Source: Flavobacteriales bacterium UBA1986 (GTDB lineage Bacteria > Bacteroidota > Bacteroidia > Flavobacteriales_G > Salibacteraceae). Taken from it: DNA of 64,000 nucleotides. The notes beneath the pieces were generated by a model, which worked only from the letters and a program-made list of their open reading frames with translations, made no database searches and was not told where the DNA came from. Below, piece after piece: positions 9,521 to 17,986 of this stretch; within the stretch, counting starts at the first letter, position 1, and every line of letters starts with the position of its first letter. The translations under genes and the position numbers were made by a program. The stretch spans positions 98,526-162,525 of the forward strand of contig DDDG01000023.1 of the NCBI GenBank assembly GCA_002336245.1. Direction: 5' to 3'.

Positions 9521-11212
9521 ATGAATCATAAGGCCAGCACCTACCTTCTATTCGTTCTCATCGCAGTTCTTGCGCTCTGGATATTTGTGCCTAGCTTCTC
9601 CTACGACTATCTTATTCTTTACGACGACGGCCCGCTCATTCTCGAAAACAAAGCCGTACTAGCAAAATCCTGGGCTCGAATTCAAGTTGCCTTTTCTGAG
9701 TTCGTTTACGGCTTGTACCATCCTCTTACAAGCCTTTCGTTTGCTTACAATTACGATTGGTTTGATAGTTCGGCAAGATCGATGCACATCATCAACTTCC
9801 TTGTTCATCTTCTAAATGGCTTATTGGTTTACCTTCTTCTTCAACACTTTCTGAAAGAGCGACTGTTTAGCCTCCTGGGTTGCGCCTTATTCCTTGTACA
9901 CCCTTTGCATCTTGAATCGGTGGTATGGCTTTCGGAACGAAAAGACCTGCTCTACACATTCTTTTTGTTGCTCGCTTTTCTGAGCTATCTGAGATGGAGG
10001 TTAAAGTCGGACACAAAGTGGTTTGTGTTCACCATTCTCTTATTCCTGGCTTCCCTACTCAGCAAATCTGCCGCTGTCGTATTCCCTCTTTTAATTCTAT
10101 CCTATCTCTTTCTTTGGGAAAGAAAACGAGCTTTTAAAGACTACTTCCACACACTTGTTTTGTTTGTGCTGTCTTTCGTATTCGGAATCATAAATCTGCT
10201 TGCTCAATCTGAGGCTGGCTTCATTCGTGAATTGCAAGAGTTTAGTTTCATCGATCGATTTTTTCTACTCAGCTATTCGTTCGACTATTACATCCTCAGC
10301 TTTGTCTGGCCGTTTTTCGCTTCTCCAAAACATTTCTACCCAAAGCTTAATGATGGGCTATTGAGCTGGGAATTCTACGCGAGTTTCCTCCTACTCATCA
10401 GCATCGCATTCATCTGTGCGAGAGTTTGGAAACATCATCAAAAGAAGCTTTTGGGACTGTTCTTGTTCGCACTTGCCATACTACCTGTACTTAAAATTAT
10501 TCCAACAGGAAACGACCTAGTTTCTGACCGCTACACCTACTTGCCCTACTTCGGATTGATTCTATTCTTCTTCGCCTTCCTGCAAGATGCCGTAAAGACT
10601 CAAAAGCATAAGAACTTCGCAATCCTTGGTTTAAGCATAGTCGTTTTAAGCTTCAGCTTCTTCTCTAAAAACTATCAAATGGTATGGGAAACTGAAGAGC
10701 GCATTTGGACGAAGGTTCTAAGAGACAATCCCAATCACTCGGTACCCTACACCGAGCGCGGACGCTTTTACATTGTGCACTCCGAATATGAGCGGGCACT
10801 TTTCGACTTGAACAAAGCCATAGAAATCGACGATAAAAATAGCCTAGCTTGGAACAATCGCGCCTCTGCATTCGCGGGACTGGGAAGAGTTCAGGAGGCC
10901 GTAGAGGATTTCGATCGAGCCATTGAGCTTGACCCAGATTATGCCTTCGCATACAGCAATAGAGGAATTGAACTCTTCAAGATGGGCTTTGCAGATAAGG
11001 CGATGGAAGATTTCAACCGAGCAATAGACTTGGAGCCTGAGAATGCTGGGCACTACAATAACAAGGGAATCGCGCTTGCTCAAGGCGGTGACTTGGCCAG
11101 TGCGGTGACTTTATTCAAAAAAGCCCTGGAACTGAGTCCAGGGCATTCTGACGCTCGATTGAATTACAACCGAGCCATTTCGTTACTGAGTAAGGAGAAA
11201 CCTATTGAATGA
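9521..11212 (+). CDS. Multi-spanning GT-C-like membrane protein with C-terminal TPR repeats
   Basis: 563 residues. The first 390 or so contain about ten membrane helices. An early YDDGPLILENK loop resembles the acidic first extracytoplasmic loop of GT-C (PMT/ArnT-like) glycosyltransferases, and HPLHLESVVWLSERKDLLYT is characteristic of TMTC/TPR-type members. Four tidy TPR units follow (about residues 405-555; for example AVEDFDRAIELDPDYAFAYS). The likely role is lipid-linked sugar transfer to proteins at the membrane, but this is inference by architecture. It ends in an 11-base convergent overlap with the riboswitch-controlled propeller gene. Confidence 0.7.
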   Translation: MNHKASTYLLFVLIAVLALWIFVPSFSYDYLILYDDGPLILENKAVLAKSWARIQVAFSEFVYGLYHPLTSLSFAYNYDWFDSSARSMHIINFLVHLLNGLLVYLLLQHFLKERLFSLLGCALFLVHPLHLESVVWLSERKDLLYTFFLLLAFLSYLRWRLKSDTKWFVFTILLFLASLLSKSAAVVFPLLILSYLFLWERKRAFKDYFHTLVLFVLSFVFGIINLLAQSEAGFIRELQEFSFIDRFFLLSYSFDYYILSFVWPFFASPKHFYPKLNDGLLSWEFYASFLLLISIAFICARVWKHHQKKLLGLFLFALAILPVLKIIPTGNDLVSDRYTYLPYFGLILFFFAFLQDAVKTQKHKNFAILGLSIVVLSFSFFSKNYQMVWETEERIWTKVLRDNPNHSVPYTERGRFYIVHSEYERALFDLNKAIEIDDKNSLAWNNRASAFAGLGRVQEAVEDFDRAIELDPDYAFAYSNRGIELFKMGFADKAMEDFNRAIDLEPENAGHYNNKGIALAQGGDLASAVTLFKKALELSPGHSDARLNYNRAISLLSKEKPIE

Positions 11213-12482
11213 TAATCTTTTCTGTGGTGGTGGTTTCACCAGCGGTCATCTCGACAATGTAAATGCCTTGCGGCAAATCGAGCCAGATGAGTTCTCCGCT
11301 CTTCACTTGAACTTCATATTGAAGCGAACCCAGAGCATTTAGAATTTTCACCTCGGCAATTTCAAAATTCCCAGTGAGTCGAAGGTTTCCTTTAGTAGGG
11401 TTAGGATATAAGCCGAAATCCACAAAATTCAATTCTTCACTTCCAACAGAACTGCGATAGTCAAGAGCCAAATTTCCTGCACTCACACCAATGGCTAATG
11501 AATCCACTTTGGCCTTATTCGCATCAAATACTAGGAGCGATCCTGTAGATAAAAAGTCTGTGAGCGTTGCGAAGATTTGTCCACTCTCATCAGCCACCAA
11601 ACCATAAAACTCATAGTTCAATTCTAAGCTATCGTCGATTTCGGCTGAGATTGGGTTGAAGCCAAAAAGCTTGTTCTCGCCAAATTCTTGGTACATCACG
11701 CGACTGTCATAATACATGGATGTTCCACAGCCAGCACCAACATTCGCCAAGTTCGATGTTGTCACACCATTTAAGTCGAAGTCGAGGACACTTACGGAGC
11801 TTCCTGAATAGTCTTTGTTATTGAGAGTGAAGATGCCATCGTCGGTCATCATCAAGTTGTCTGGGTTAGCGCCATTCGGTCCAAGGTCAATTTCAGAATA
11901 GCTTGTGCTCACACCCAATTCGTATTTTCCAATAAATCCTACTTCGTTGCCAAAGTCGAAGCCGTTGTTGACTGCGATGTATACATTACCATCTTTTAGC
12001 TCAACACCTTCGGTAGAAAACTTGGGCCCATCTTGACTATTCACTTCTGTGAGTTGGCTTAAATCATTCACATCGCGCATTTGAAAGTAAGAGTTAAAGT
12101 TTACTCCGTACTCACCACGCGTGATGTACACCTGATCTTCATCAACGGCAATTTTGCGAATTCCATGAACTACTGCTCGGTCAAGCTCAGTAAGGCTGTA
12201 CTTGTCGAGCTTAACTAATAGGGTGTCTGTTGCAAGAAAGATGAAATCCTCGGTCACTTTAAGGTCAGAACCGAATCTTACGTCGGTGAACTCGAGCATT
12301 TCCTCGTACGATTTATTTTCGACGTCGTACCGTCCTAAACTTACTGGTATGGTCTGCTTTGACTGGACGTAATCGTAGCGTCCTTCATTGAGAACCCATA
12401 CATACTTTAATGACGTTTGGGCGAAACTCTGAGTTCCAAGCAAAAAGCCAAGACTCAGGAGGGTTAACATTTTAAATTGCAT
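11202..12482 (-). CDS. T9SS-exported DUF5074/YncE-like beta-propeller, candidate surface cobalamin-binding protein (BtuG-like)
   Basis: 426 residues: a signal peptide (MLTLLSLGFLLGTQSFAQ), then a propeller-like repeat region (about residues 25-340; YVWVLNEGRYDYV and TEGVELKDGNVYIAVNNG resemble DUF5074 blades). A T9SS type A sorting domain closes it (about residues 355-426; FGLYPNPTKGNLRL, LPQGIYIVEM, ending KIIIQ). A cobalamin riboswitch lies 88 bases upstream on the same strand, so expression should fall when B12 is plentiful. Known biology: BtuG of Bacteroides is a surface propeller that binds B12 and partners with the BtuB TonB receptor. Inference: this is the T9SS-anchored equivalent. No BtuB lies in the window. 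T9SS export replaces the lipoprotein signal of BtuG. Confidence 0.75.
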   Translation of the reverse strand: MQFKMLTLLSLGFLLGTQSFAQTSLKYVWVLNEGRYDYVQSKQTIPVSLGRYDVENKSYEEMLEFTDVRFGSDLKVTEDFIFLATDTLLVKLDKYSLTELDRAVVHGIRKIAVDEDQVYITRGEYGVNFNSYFQMRDVNDLSQLTEVNSQDGPKFSTEGVELKDGNVYIAVNNGFDFGNEVGFIGKYELGVSTSYSEIDLGPNGANPDNLMMTDDGIFTLNNKDYSGSSVSVLDFDLNGVTTSNLANVGAGCGTSMYYDSRVMYQEFGENKLFGFNPISAEIDDSLELNYEFYGLVADESGQIFATLTDFLSTGSLLVFDANKAKVDSLAIGVSAGNLALDYRSSVGSEELNFVDFGLYPNPTKGNLRLTGNFEIAEVKILNALGSLQYEVQVKSGELIWLDLPQGIYIVEMTAGETTTTEKIIIQ

Positions 12483-12488
12483 TGATTT

Positions 12489-12514
12489 GAAGTTTTATAA
12501 TGAATAAAAACTTC
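12489..12514 (-). promoter_or_regulatory. Hairpin between riboswitch and start codon (candidate expression platform)
   Basis: GAAGTTTT and AAAACTTC form a perfect 8-bp stem around a 10-base loop, ending 6 bases before the ATG at 12482. It has no following U-run, so it is not a terminator. It could act at translation initiation under the control of the upstream aptamer; that role is inference. Confidence 0.4.
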
Positions 12515-12569
12515 GAGATAAGAGTAGGACTAGGTCCCGCTTTTGTTCCCGAAAGCATTGACAATAAAC

Positions 12570-12730
12570 GTCCTATGGCAGGTCTTCTGGCTCGTTTCCC
12601 GACGACACCTTCCCAAACATCGGTTCAGTGGTTTTGTTTGTCGCCTCTTCATGAAACATACAGCTGCGGGTACAGCAACGGATTCACACCGTTTTCCCTA
12701 TTCACCGCCGATTAGAGCGGACCGCAGGAC
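12570..12730 (-). ncRNA. Cobalamin riboswitch
   Basis: Reading the minus strand, the conserved blocks of the B12 aptamer occur in order: AGGGAAAACGGTGTGAATCC, then GCTGTACCCGCAGCTGT, then CCACTG, GGGAAGG and finally GAGCCAGAAGACCTGCC. The outer P1 helix closes with GTCCT (plus 12726-12730) against AGGAC (plus 12570-12574). The downstream gene is the T9SS propeller at 11202-12482. The remaining stretch to 12895 holds no other feature that I can see. Confidence 0.95.
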
Positions 12731-12895
12731 AGGGCGAAGTTAATTCAAAAGATCAAGCCAGATATGAACAAGCGATGTCAACAACTTGAGGTATTCAACA
12801 ATTGAAACTTCATAAAAGGAAAAGTCCCCCTCCTACTTTCAAGCTGCTTGCACCTACCTTGATTGCGTTGAAAGTCACCTAAAAAACCAAGGCAT

Positions 12896-13531
12896 TTGGA
12901 ACACCTCATTCACGAAGACCTGCAGTCGGAAGCCCTTGAAGCACGCTTTCCAAGCGAAATTTCCGACATCGACTTGGAGTCTTATCCCATCGGCGTAAAA
13001 TTCTATAAGTGTCTCGAAAAGCTCTTTCGCTCCGAGGCTGAGTTCAAGGACTTGAAGATGCATGAGACGGAAGACGTCGAATTGCTCAACTACCTCTACG
13101 CGACCCACGATTTTTATCTCTCCAAGAAGCTTCCGGAAATAGAGCACTTCCTATTCAACCTAAGAGAAGAAGCCGACGACCCCCTTTTGCTTGTTTTGGA
13201 TGATTACTTCGGAAAGTTTCGAACCGATCTCATCGAGCACATCTTGTACGAGGAACGAAAAATATTTCCACTTCTTCTCAACAGCGATCGATCAAGCGTT
13301 GCGTTGAATCGCGTTTTTGAAGACTTAGACCGCCATGCTCACGAGAATGAAGACGAATTGGAAATGATCATGAGCGTTCTTGAAGACCGCTTAAAGCATC
13401 AGCCTGAATCCTTTGGTTTTGGTGTTCTTATGACCATGTTGCGTCAATTCCTTTGGGACTTGCAGATTCACGCTCAACTTGAAGACGAGCTTTTGATTCC
13501 TCGCTTGAGGGAAGCCTACATGGGAAGCTAA
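12896..13531 (+). CDS. Hemerythrin-like domain protein (RIC/YtfE/ScdA-related)
   Basis: 211 residues from a TTG start; no in-frame ATG lies upstream, and the first internal Met would cut the N-terminus. The helical region carries the metal-ligand pattern of a hemerythrin four-helix bundle: THDFYLSKKLPEIEHF, then EHILYEERKIFPLL, DRHAHENEDE, and IHAQLEDELLIPRL. The order resembles iron-sulfur-cluster repair di-iron proteins, which respond to nitrosative or oxidative damage, but the N-terminal ScdA domain is only weakly recognisable. Cytoplasmic. Transcribed away from the B12 riboswitch. Confidence 0.7.
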   Translation: MEHLIHEDLQSEALEARFPSEISDIDLESYPIGVKFYKCLEKLFRSEAEFKDLKMHETEDVELLNYLYATHDFYLSKKLPEIEHFLFNLREEADDPLLLVLDDYFGKFRTDLIEHILYEERKIFPLLLNSDRSSVALNRVFEDLDRHAHENEDELEMIMSVLEDRLKHQPESFGFGVLMTMLRQFLWDLQIHAQLEDELLIPRLREAYMGS

Positions 13532-13569
13532 TCCGGGTTCCAATTGTATCCTTGGCTTTCAGCCATTTA

Positions 13570-16116
13570 TCAGCGACAGCTTTCGCAATATTCTTGGAGG
13601 ACGTTTTGATCTTCGAATATTTGAAAGTTGATGTTGCAGGGTCCCAGAAACAAATCGCACCATGTTTCCCGCCCCAAGGACTGCTTAGATTTTAACAAGA
13701 CATCTGGGGCAAGTTGAGTACTTGCTTCAACATCTTGGAAAGCCAATATCTTCAAATAGAAACTGAGTTCTTCTGGGTCGGGGTTTTCACTGAGTGCACT
13801 TTCTCGCAAAAGCTCTGCAGCCCAGTCATTTTGATGAAAGAGCACGAAGTATGACGCAAGTTCTATTCGCTTAGATTTATCTAGATTCTGCCCATCAAAG
13901 TACTTCTTGATGAAAGCTAGAGAACCTTTAGCTCTTCTCAAGTTTCGTCCACCATACTTTATAAAGATTGAGTTCGCATTAATGAAGTGATACAGTAAGC
14001 GAACTTCCTCCTCCGCTGCTTTCTCCAAATGCTCAGAATCCAATAAATATTGAAGCTTCGCCTTACTCAGTAACTCACCTAAATATGGATGTTGCTTGTT
14101 GTTTAAAATGTGAGCGGAGACTGAGTACAGGTAATCTTTATCTGTTCCCATGGCCTTTTCAAGTTCTTTCAAAGACTCATAAAAAACCATCACGTCAACA
14201 TTTGAGTGCTCATAGGTAAACATGGCTTGTCTGAAGGCGAAATCTGCAAAAGCTTTTGTCTTTGGTATGTACAGATTTTGCCAATTGGAATCTCCCGACA
14301 GCCCTTTCCAAAACAAGAAATTTTGAATTTTCTCCATTCGAGCTACGATGAGTTTCGGAAGCTTCTTCTTTTTGGCCAATTCCAATGTTCTTGCGTTGTA
14401 TTCATCTACCGCAAACTCCGATGTGTTTTGCTCATTCAACCTCTGATAGACGTAGAATTTAGCGGCGGTGTAGCGGTGATCCTTCAAGATGTGCTCTAGC
14501 TTATGAGCGTTCTGATCGAGATAGGCTTTGATTTCGGTTGAATCTAGCTTTAAAAGAAACTTATAATCCGAATCTTTCACGTCTTTGAAAAAATCCTTCC
14601 AATTCTCCTTGGCAATTACTTCCGTAGGAATGCTGTCTCTTTGTACTTCTACAATGGCGTCTACCAAATGCTCAGCTCTTTTTCGGAAGAGTTGGGTATT
14701 CAATGCAAAGCTCCCTTCCAAACTTGCAAAGGCCTCAATTTTAGCCTTGCGCACAATCACATCTTTCGAAGAAAGGAGTTCAAAAAGTGGGTTTAATAAT
14801 TTCCGATCAAAGTCGGTAAATCCTTTGGCAAAAGGAATGAGAAACTCAAACACTTCCGGCGCCTGACTAGGCCTGAAGTTGCTGTCTGGCTTCACTTCAA
14901 TGGATAATGGAATTTTAGGCGGATCGTGGTCGAGGAAGGATCCGCAAATTGGTTGGAATTGAATCACCTCACAAATGCGCTTTCGTTGTATCCATACCAG
15001 CCGAACTTCCGTTTTACGCTCTCGGTATTGAATGGGAATATCACCAATAACAATGTTAAAGCACTGATTTCGCTGCCTCTTTTTCCCACGGGAATTGGAT
15101 ATATGTTCATTGACTTGCCGAAGAATTTCTTTCTTGTAAATCGGCTTTTGAAGGAAGCCCTGAATTGGGCTCTGAACATTGCTTTGATTCCTTTTTAAAC
15201 CTACGCTCCCGTCCTCACAGGAATAAGCTTCAGCAAACGAAAGGAACTCAAAGGCTAGTCCATCTCTTCTTCGCTGGACCAGTCGTCTGAATTTGTAGAG
15301 ATCATAAACGCAGAGAGCCATCTTATCTCCCATGCGTTGCGGCTTCACTTGCTCCCCTTTGAGAAGGTCGCTTCGACTGCCTCTACAATGTTTCTTCTTC
15401 GTTGGAACCTTGAGACCCCAAGGAATTTTGCGCCAAACGACGTCATCTACTTTCGATTTCTTTGAACCTTTCTCATCAGTTAGTGCTCGGGCTTTTTTTT
15501 TAAGCTCCTCTTGGTACGGAAAGAGTTGACCCCAATCGCTTTCTATATATTTCCCATGCACCTCTGCAAAAACTTGAGTAACGTAGACATTCTTTTCAAT
15601 CCAGTCTACTTCAACGGCCAAGCCTGTTATTTCATAATCCTTGCTTACGATGTTTTGAAAATGCCCTGGTGAGTTCACCCAGCCCATCATCACATCGTAA
15701 GCAACACGACCATAGTTCCCTACGAAATGAGTCTCCCTTCTTCGGTCATGACTGTAGTACATATCGGTATCGAAAGGCGTATACAGCACATTTTCCCCGG
15801 CGAAATAATTGGTACCACCGAAAAACTCTACCCGTTTCTGAGGGGTCTTTTTCTGTGCGTTTCGATCTTGAGAGTGCGTAAGCTTTCCAAGCTTCGTCAT
15901 ATACTTCGAATGATCCTGAGCTGCTCGAAAACAGATGGAATCGTTCACCAGTGACTCAAGTCCTTTAGAAATCCGAACGCTGTCGATTTGTTTTTTGACA
16001 AGAAACTCTAAATATGTCGCATCATAACCCTCCTGCTCCAACTTGCTGTTTGGATTCAACTGCCCAAAGAGACTTTGGCAGATGCTTAGCAGAACTATGA
16101 ATGAGATGAAACGCAC
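13570..16116 (-). CDS. Large secreted CAP (SCP/PR1)-domain protein with OmpA-like segment
   Basis: 848 residues with signal peptide MRFISFIVLLSICQSLFGQ. The CAP domain (about residues 30-195) shows AAQDHSKYMTKLGKLTHSQD, YFAGENVLYT and MGWVNSPGHFQNIVS. A basic linker follows. Residues about 430-500 (AFASLEGSFALNTQLFRKRA) resemble the helix-turn of OmpA-like peptidoglycan-binding domains. The remaining 330 residues are helical and TPR-like, with no family I recognise. It is cysteine-rich near the C-terminus (YCESC). Probably periplasmic or cell-envelope; substrate unknown. Stands alone. Confidence 0.7.
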   Translation of the reverse strand: MRFISFIVLLSICQSLFGQLNPNSKLEQEGYDATYLEFLVKKQIDSVRISKGLESLVNDSICFRAAQDHSKYMTKLGKLTHSQDRNAQKKTPQKRVEFFGGTNYFAGENVLYTPFDTDMYYSHDRRRETHFVGNYGRVAYDVMMGWVNSPGHFQNIVSKDYEITGLAVEVDWIEKNVYVTQVFAEVHGKYIESDWGQLFPYQEELKKKARALTDEKGSKKSKVDDVVWRKIPWGLKVPTKKKHCRGSRSDLLKGEQVKPQRMGDKMALCVYDLYKFRRLVQRRRDGLAFEFLSFAEAYSCEDGSVGLKRNQSNVQSPIQGFLQKPIYKKEILRQVNEHISNSRGKKRQRNQCFNIVIGDIPIQYRERKTEVRLVWIQRKRICEVIQFQPICGSFLDHDPPKIPLSIEVKPDSNFRPSQAPEVFEFLIPFAKGFTDFDRKLLNPLFELLSSKDVIVRKAKIEAFASLEGSFALNTQLFRKRAEHLVDAIVEVQRDSIPTEVIAKENWKDFFKDVKDSDYKFLLKLDSTEIKAYLDQNAHKLEHILKDHRYTAAKFYVYQRLNEQNTSEFAVDEYNARTLELAKKKKLPKLIVARMEKIQNFLFWKGLSGDSNWQNLYIPKTKAFADFAFRQAMFTYEHSNVDVMVFYESLKELEKAMGTDKDYLYSVSAHILNNKQHPYLGELLSKAKLQYLLDSEHLEKAAEEEVRLLYHFINANSIFIKYGGRNLRRAKGSLAFIKKYFDGQNLDKSKRIELASYFVLFHQNDWAAELLRESALSENPDPEELSFYLKILAFQDVEASTQLAPDVLLKSKQSLGRETWCDLFLGPCNINFQIFEDQNVLQEYCESCR

Positions 16117-16257
16117 GCGCTACAATAATACTAAGATGAGTGCTCCAGAAATAGAGGCGGCTTAAGGACTTTCTTGCAGAGTAATTAACAATTTCCCCTG
16201 AACTTCAGAAAGCGTATTTGTCCTTGAAAATTAGAACATATGTATAATAGAATTGTC

Positions 16258-16265
16258 TATTTTCG
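16258..16265 (+). promoter_or_regulatory. Candidate -7 element of the tRNA-Arg promoter
   Basis: TATTTTCG, 13 bases before the tRNA, is a one-base variant of TAnnTTTG. Similar CTATTTTYCGSG strings precede kynA (38404) and the YCF48-like gene (47563), which supports a shared promoter type. No clear -33 element is visible. Confidence 0.35.
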
Positions 16266-16278
16266 CGGCTCAAATGTT

Positions 16279-16352
16279 GGCTCCGTAGCTTAACTGGATA
16301 GAGCACTTGACTACGGATCAGGAGGTTCGGGGTTCGAATCCCTGCGGAGTCA
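16279..16352 (+). tRNA. tRNA-Arg (anticodon ACG)
   Basis: A 74-base cloverleaf. The acceptor GGCTCCG pairs with CGGAGTC (one G-U), with discriminator A at 16352. The anticodon stem CTTGA/TCAGG holds loop CTACGGA with anticodon ACG, decoding CGU and, after A34-to-inosine editing, CGC/CGA. The T arm is CGGGG-TTCGAAT-CCCTG. CCA is not encoded. Confidence 0.95.
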
Positions 16353-16395
16353 CAAGAAAAGCCCATGTGCAGAGCACATTGGGCTTTTTTCTTGC
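16353..16395 (+). terminator. Intrinsic terminator after tRNA-Arg
   Basis: AAGCCCA pairs with TGGGCTT, stacked on TGTGC/GCACA, followed by TTTTTTC. Outer CAAGAAA/TTTCTTG extends the stem, so the structure could also end transcripts from the other strand. Confidence 0.8.
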
Positions 16396-16680
<285 letters not shown>

Positions 16681-17034
16681 CTACTTCCAATGCTCTTTAA
16701 AACGATCCTTGAAGTCGTCTTCTAAGTCTGGGCTCTTATCGTACAGTTTCTTTAGAATTCCCGCCGTAGAAAGTGCAAAACCCAGAAAGTAAGGGACTAT
16801 ATATTCTGACAGGAAGTAGACGTTTAAGAAGGTGATTAAGACAAAGATTCCTGTCCACAGCAACATGAAGCCAATCAACGGAGTTGCCGACGGACTTCCC
16901 TTGAAGCTCCCTTTTTTCTTTTCTTCTCGAAGACGAGGCAACGAGTAAAACATGGGCAATAGAACGTTGCTCAAACAAAATAAGGAGCCGAAAAATCCCA
17001 AGAGGAAAATGCCAAAGCCAATCACATAGGTCAT
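16681..17034 (-). CDS. Small two- to three-helix membrane protein, unknown function
   Basis: 117 residues with hydrophobic segments at about 3-30, 55-75 and 78-92 (IGFGIFLLGFFGSLFCL; FMLLWTGIFVLITFLNVYFL). A basic KKKGSFKGSPSA loop lies between the first two, and the tail is charged (DFKDRFKEHWK). I recognise no family. It is transcribed with the two upstream minus-strand genes after a 31-base gap, so it may be co-expressed with them. Confidence 0.55.
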   Translation of the reverse strand: MTYVIGFGIFLLGFFGSLFCLSNVLLPMFYSLPRLREEKKKGSFKGSPSATPLIGFMLLWTGIFVLITFLNVYFLSEYIVPYFLGFALSTAGILKKLYDKSPDLEDDFKDRFKEHWK

Positions 17035-17065
17035 GGCCTAAAGATAATCAGGCAGGCAATCTTTC

Positions 17066-17473
17066 CTAATCTAAATTCGAATCGAGCTTTCGGAAAAAAT
17101 CCAAGGCGTTTTTGCGATTCTTGCCCCAATCAAAAACTTGCGTTGGCATCGCGCAAACAGATCGAAAACGTACCGTGCACTCTTCACTCTTGTCAACCAA
17201 GCGAATGGTGATGTGTTCCGACCAAGATCTGAAAGATGCATTTGATACCGCCACAATTTCGCCTCCATCACGACTTACATTACAGAGTTCAAATTTGGCC
17301 TCCTCGAGAGCTCGCATGATGGCTTTACGCATCTGATAAGATCGAATTCTGTACACACGTTCCGCATTGTACTTAGCGGTAGGTGCACTTGCATTGAAGG
17401 ACGCTCGAATCATTCGAACGAGGTATGTCAAGAAAACTATTCCTAGAATATATATGATGAGGGCTGTGTTCAT
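17066..17473 (-). CDS. Hypothetical membrane-anchored protein
   Basis: 135 residues. The N-terminal helix NTALIIYILGIVFLTYLVRM anchors it; the rest is a compact soluble domain containing MRKAIMRALEEAKFELCNVS and HITIRLVDKSEECTVRFRS. The alternation suggests a small alpha/beta domain. I recognise no family. It sits between two other minus-strand genes of unknown function. Confidence 0.5.
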   Translation of the reverse strand: MNTALIIYILGIVFLTYLVRMIRASFNASAPTAKYNAERVYRIRSYQMRKAIMRALEEAKFELCNVSRDGGEIVAVSNASFRSWSEHITIRLVDKSEECTVRFRSVCAMPTQVFDWGKNRKNALDFFRKLDSNLD

Positions 17474-17548
17474 TTTCTGAAGTCTTTGCCCTACCTACGA
17501 CAGCCACGATCCGATAGTTACAGAAAAGCAGAAAATGCGCGTTGAAAT

Positions 17549-17986
17549 TCAGATTTCTTCGTCCAAAACCTGCCAAGTATGATCAGCTAAGAGCTGAAGG
17601 CTGTTTACAAAACGATAGGGTGGGTTCTTTCCCCACTCATTAGGAGCAATCAAGGAAAGGCGATATTTTTCGTCCTTCTCATAAAGATGGTAGGTCTCAC
17701 CCATCAAAGGTTTGAACGGGATTTCAGCTTCGTATATTTTTTCTGAAAGTTCCTTCCGCTCTTGAATGGCCTTCGCCTGTTCTGCGAGCAACTGAATCTG
17801 CTTATGAATTTGCCCAAGCTGACGATCGGTCTGTTCGTACATCGCCATCATGGCTCTGCCCTTTGTGCGTCCTTGGTCTATTGGTTTAATCGGGACTCCG
17901 CCCACCGTATGCGCATAGGGTAAGCTGGAAGGCTTTTCGGTGATCTTCTCGGGATCAATTGGATTTAATGGTTTTTTCTGCTGCAT
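17549..17986 (-). CDS. DUF2452 domain protein
   Basis: 145 residues matching the DUF2452 pattern: a proline-rich N-terminus (KPLNPIDPEKITEKPSSLPY), the motif YAHTVGGVPIKPIDQG, a helix with MMAMYEQTDRQLGQIHKQIQ, and a C-terminal YHLYEKDEKYRLSLIAPNEW. Function unknown; cytoplasmic, with no signal or membrane segment. Its first 32 bases overlap the end of the upstream M14 peptidase gene, which implies co-translation. Confidence 0.75.
   Translation of the reverse strand: MQQKKPLNPIDPEKITEKPSSLPYAHTVGGVPIKPIDQGRTKGRAMMAMYEQTDRQLGQIHKQIQLLAEQAKAIQERKELSEKIYEAEIPFKPLMGETYHLYEKDEKYRLSLIAPNEWGKNPPYRFVNSLQLLADHTWQVLDEEI

Noticed and set aside
10665..11083. Minus-strand frames opposite the TPR region of the GT-C-like gene
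   Set aside because: Shadow frames of a real repeat-containing gene; no codon or family support.
12500..12743. Plus-strand open frames within the B12 riboswitch
   Set aside because: They lie antisense to a well-supported structured RNA and encode nothing recognisable.
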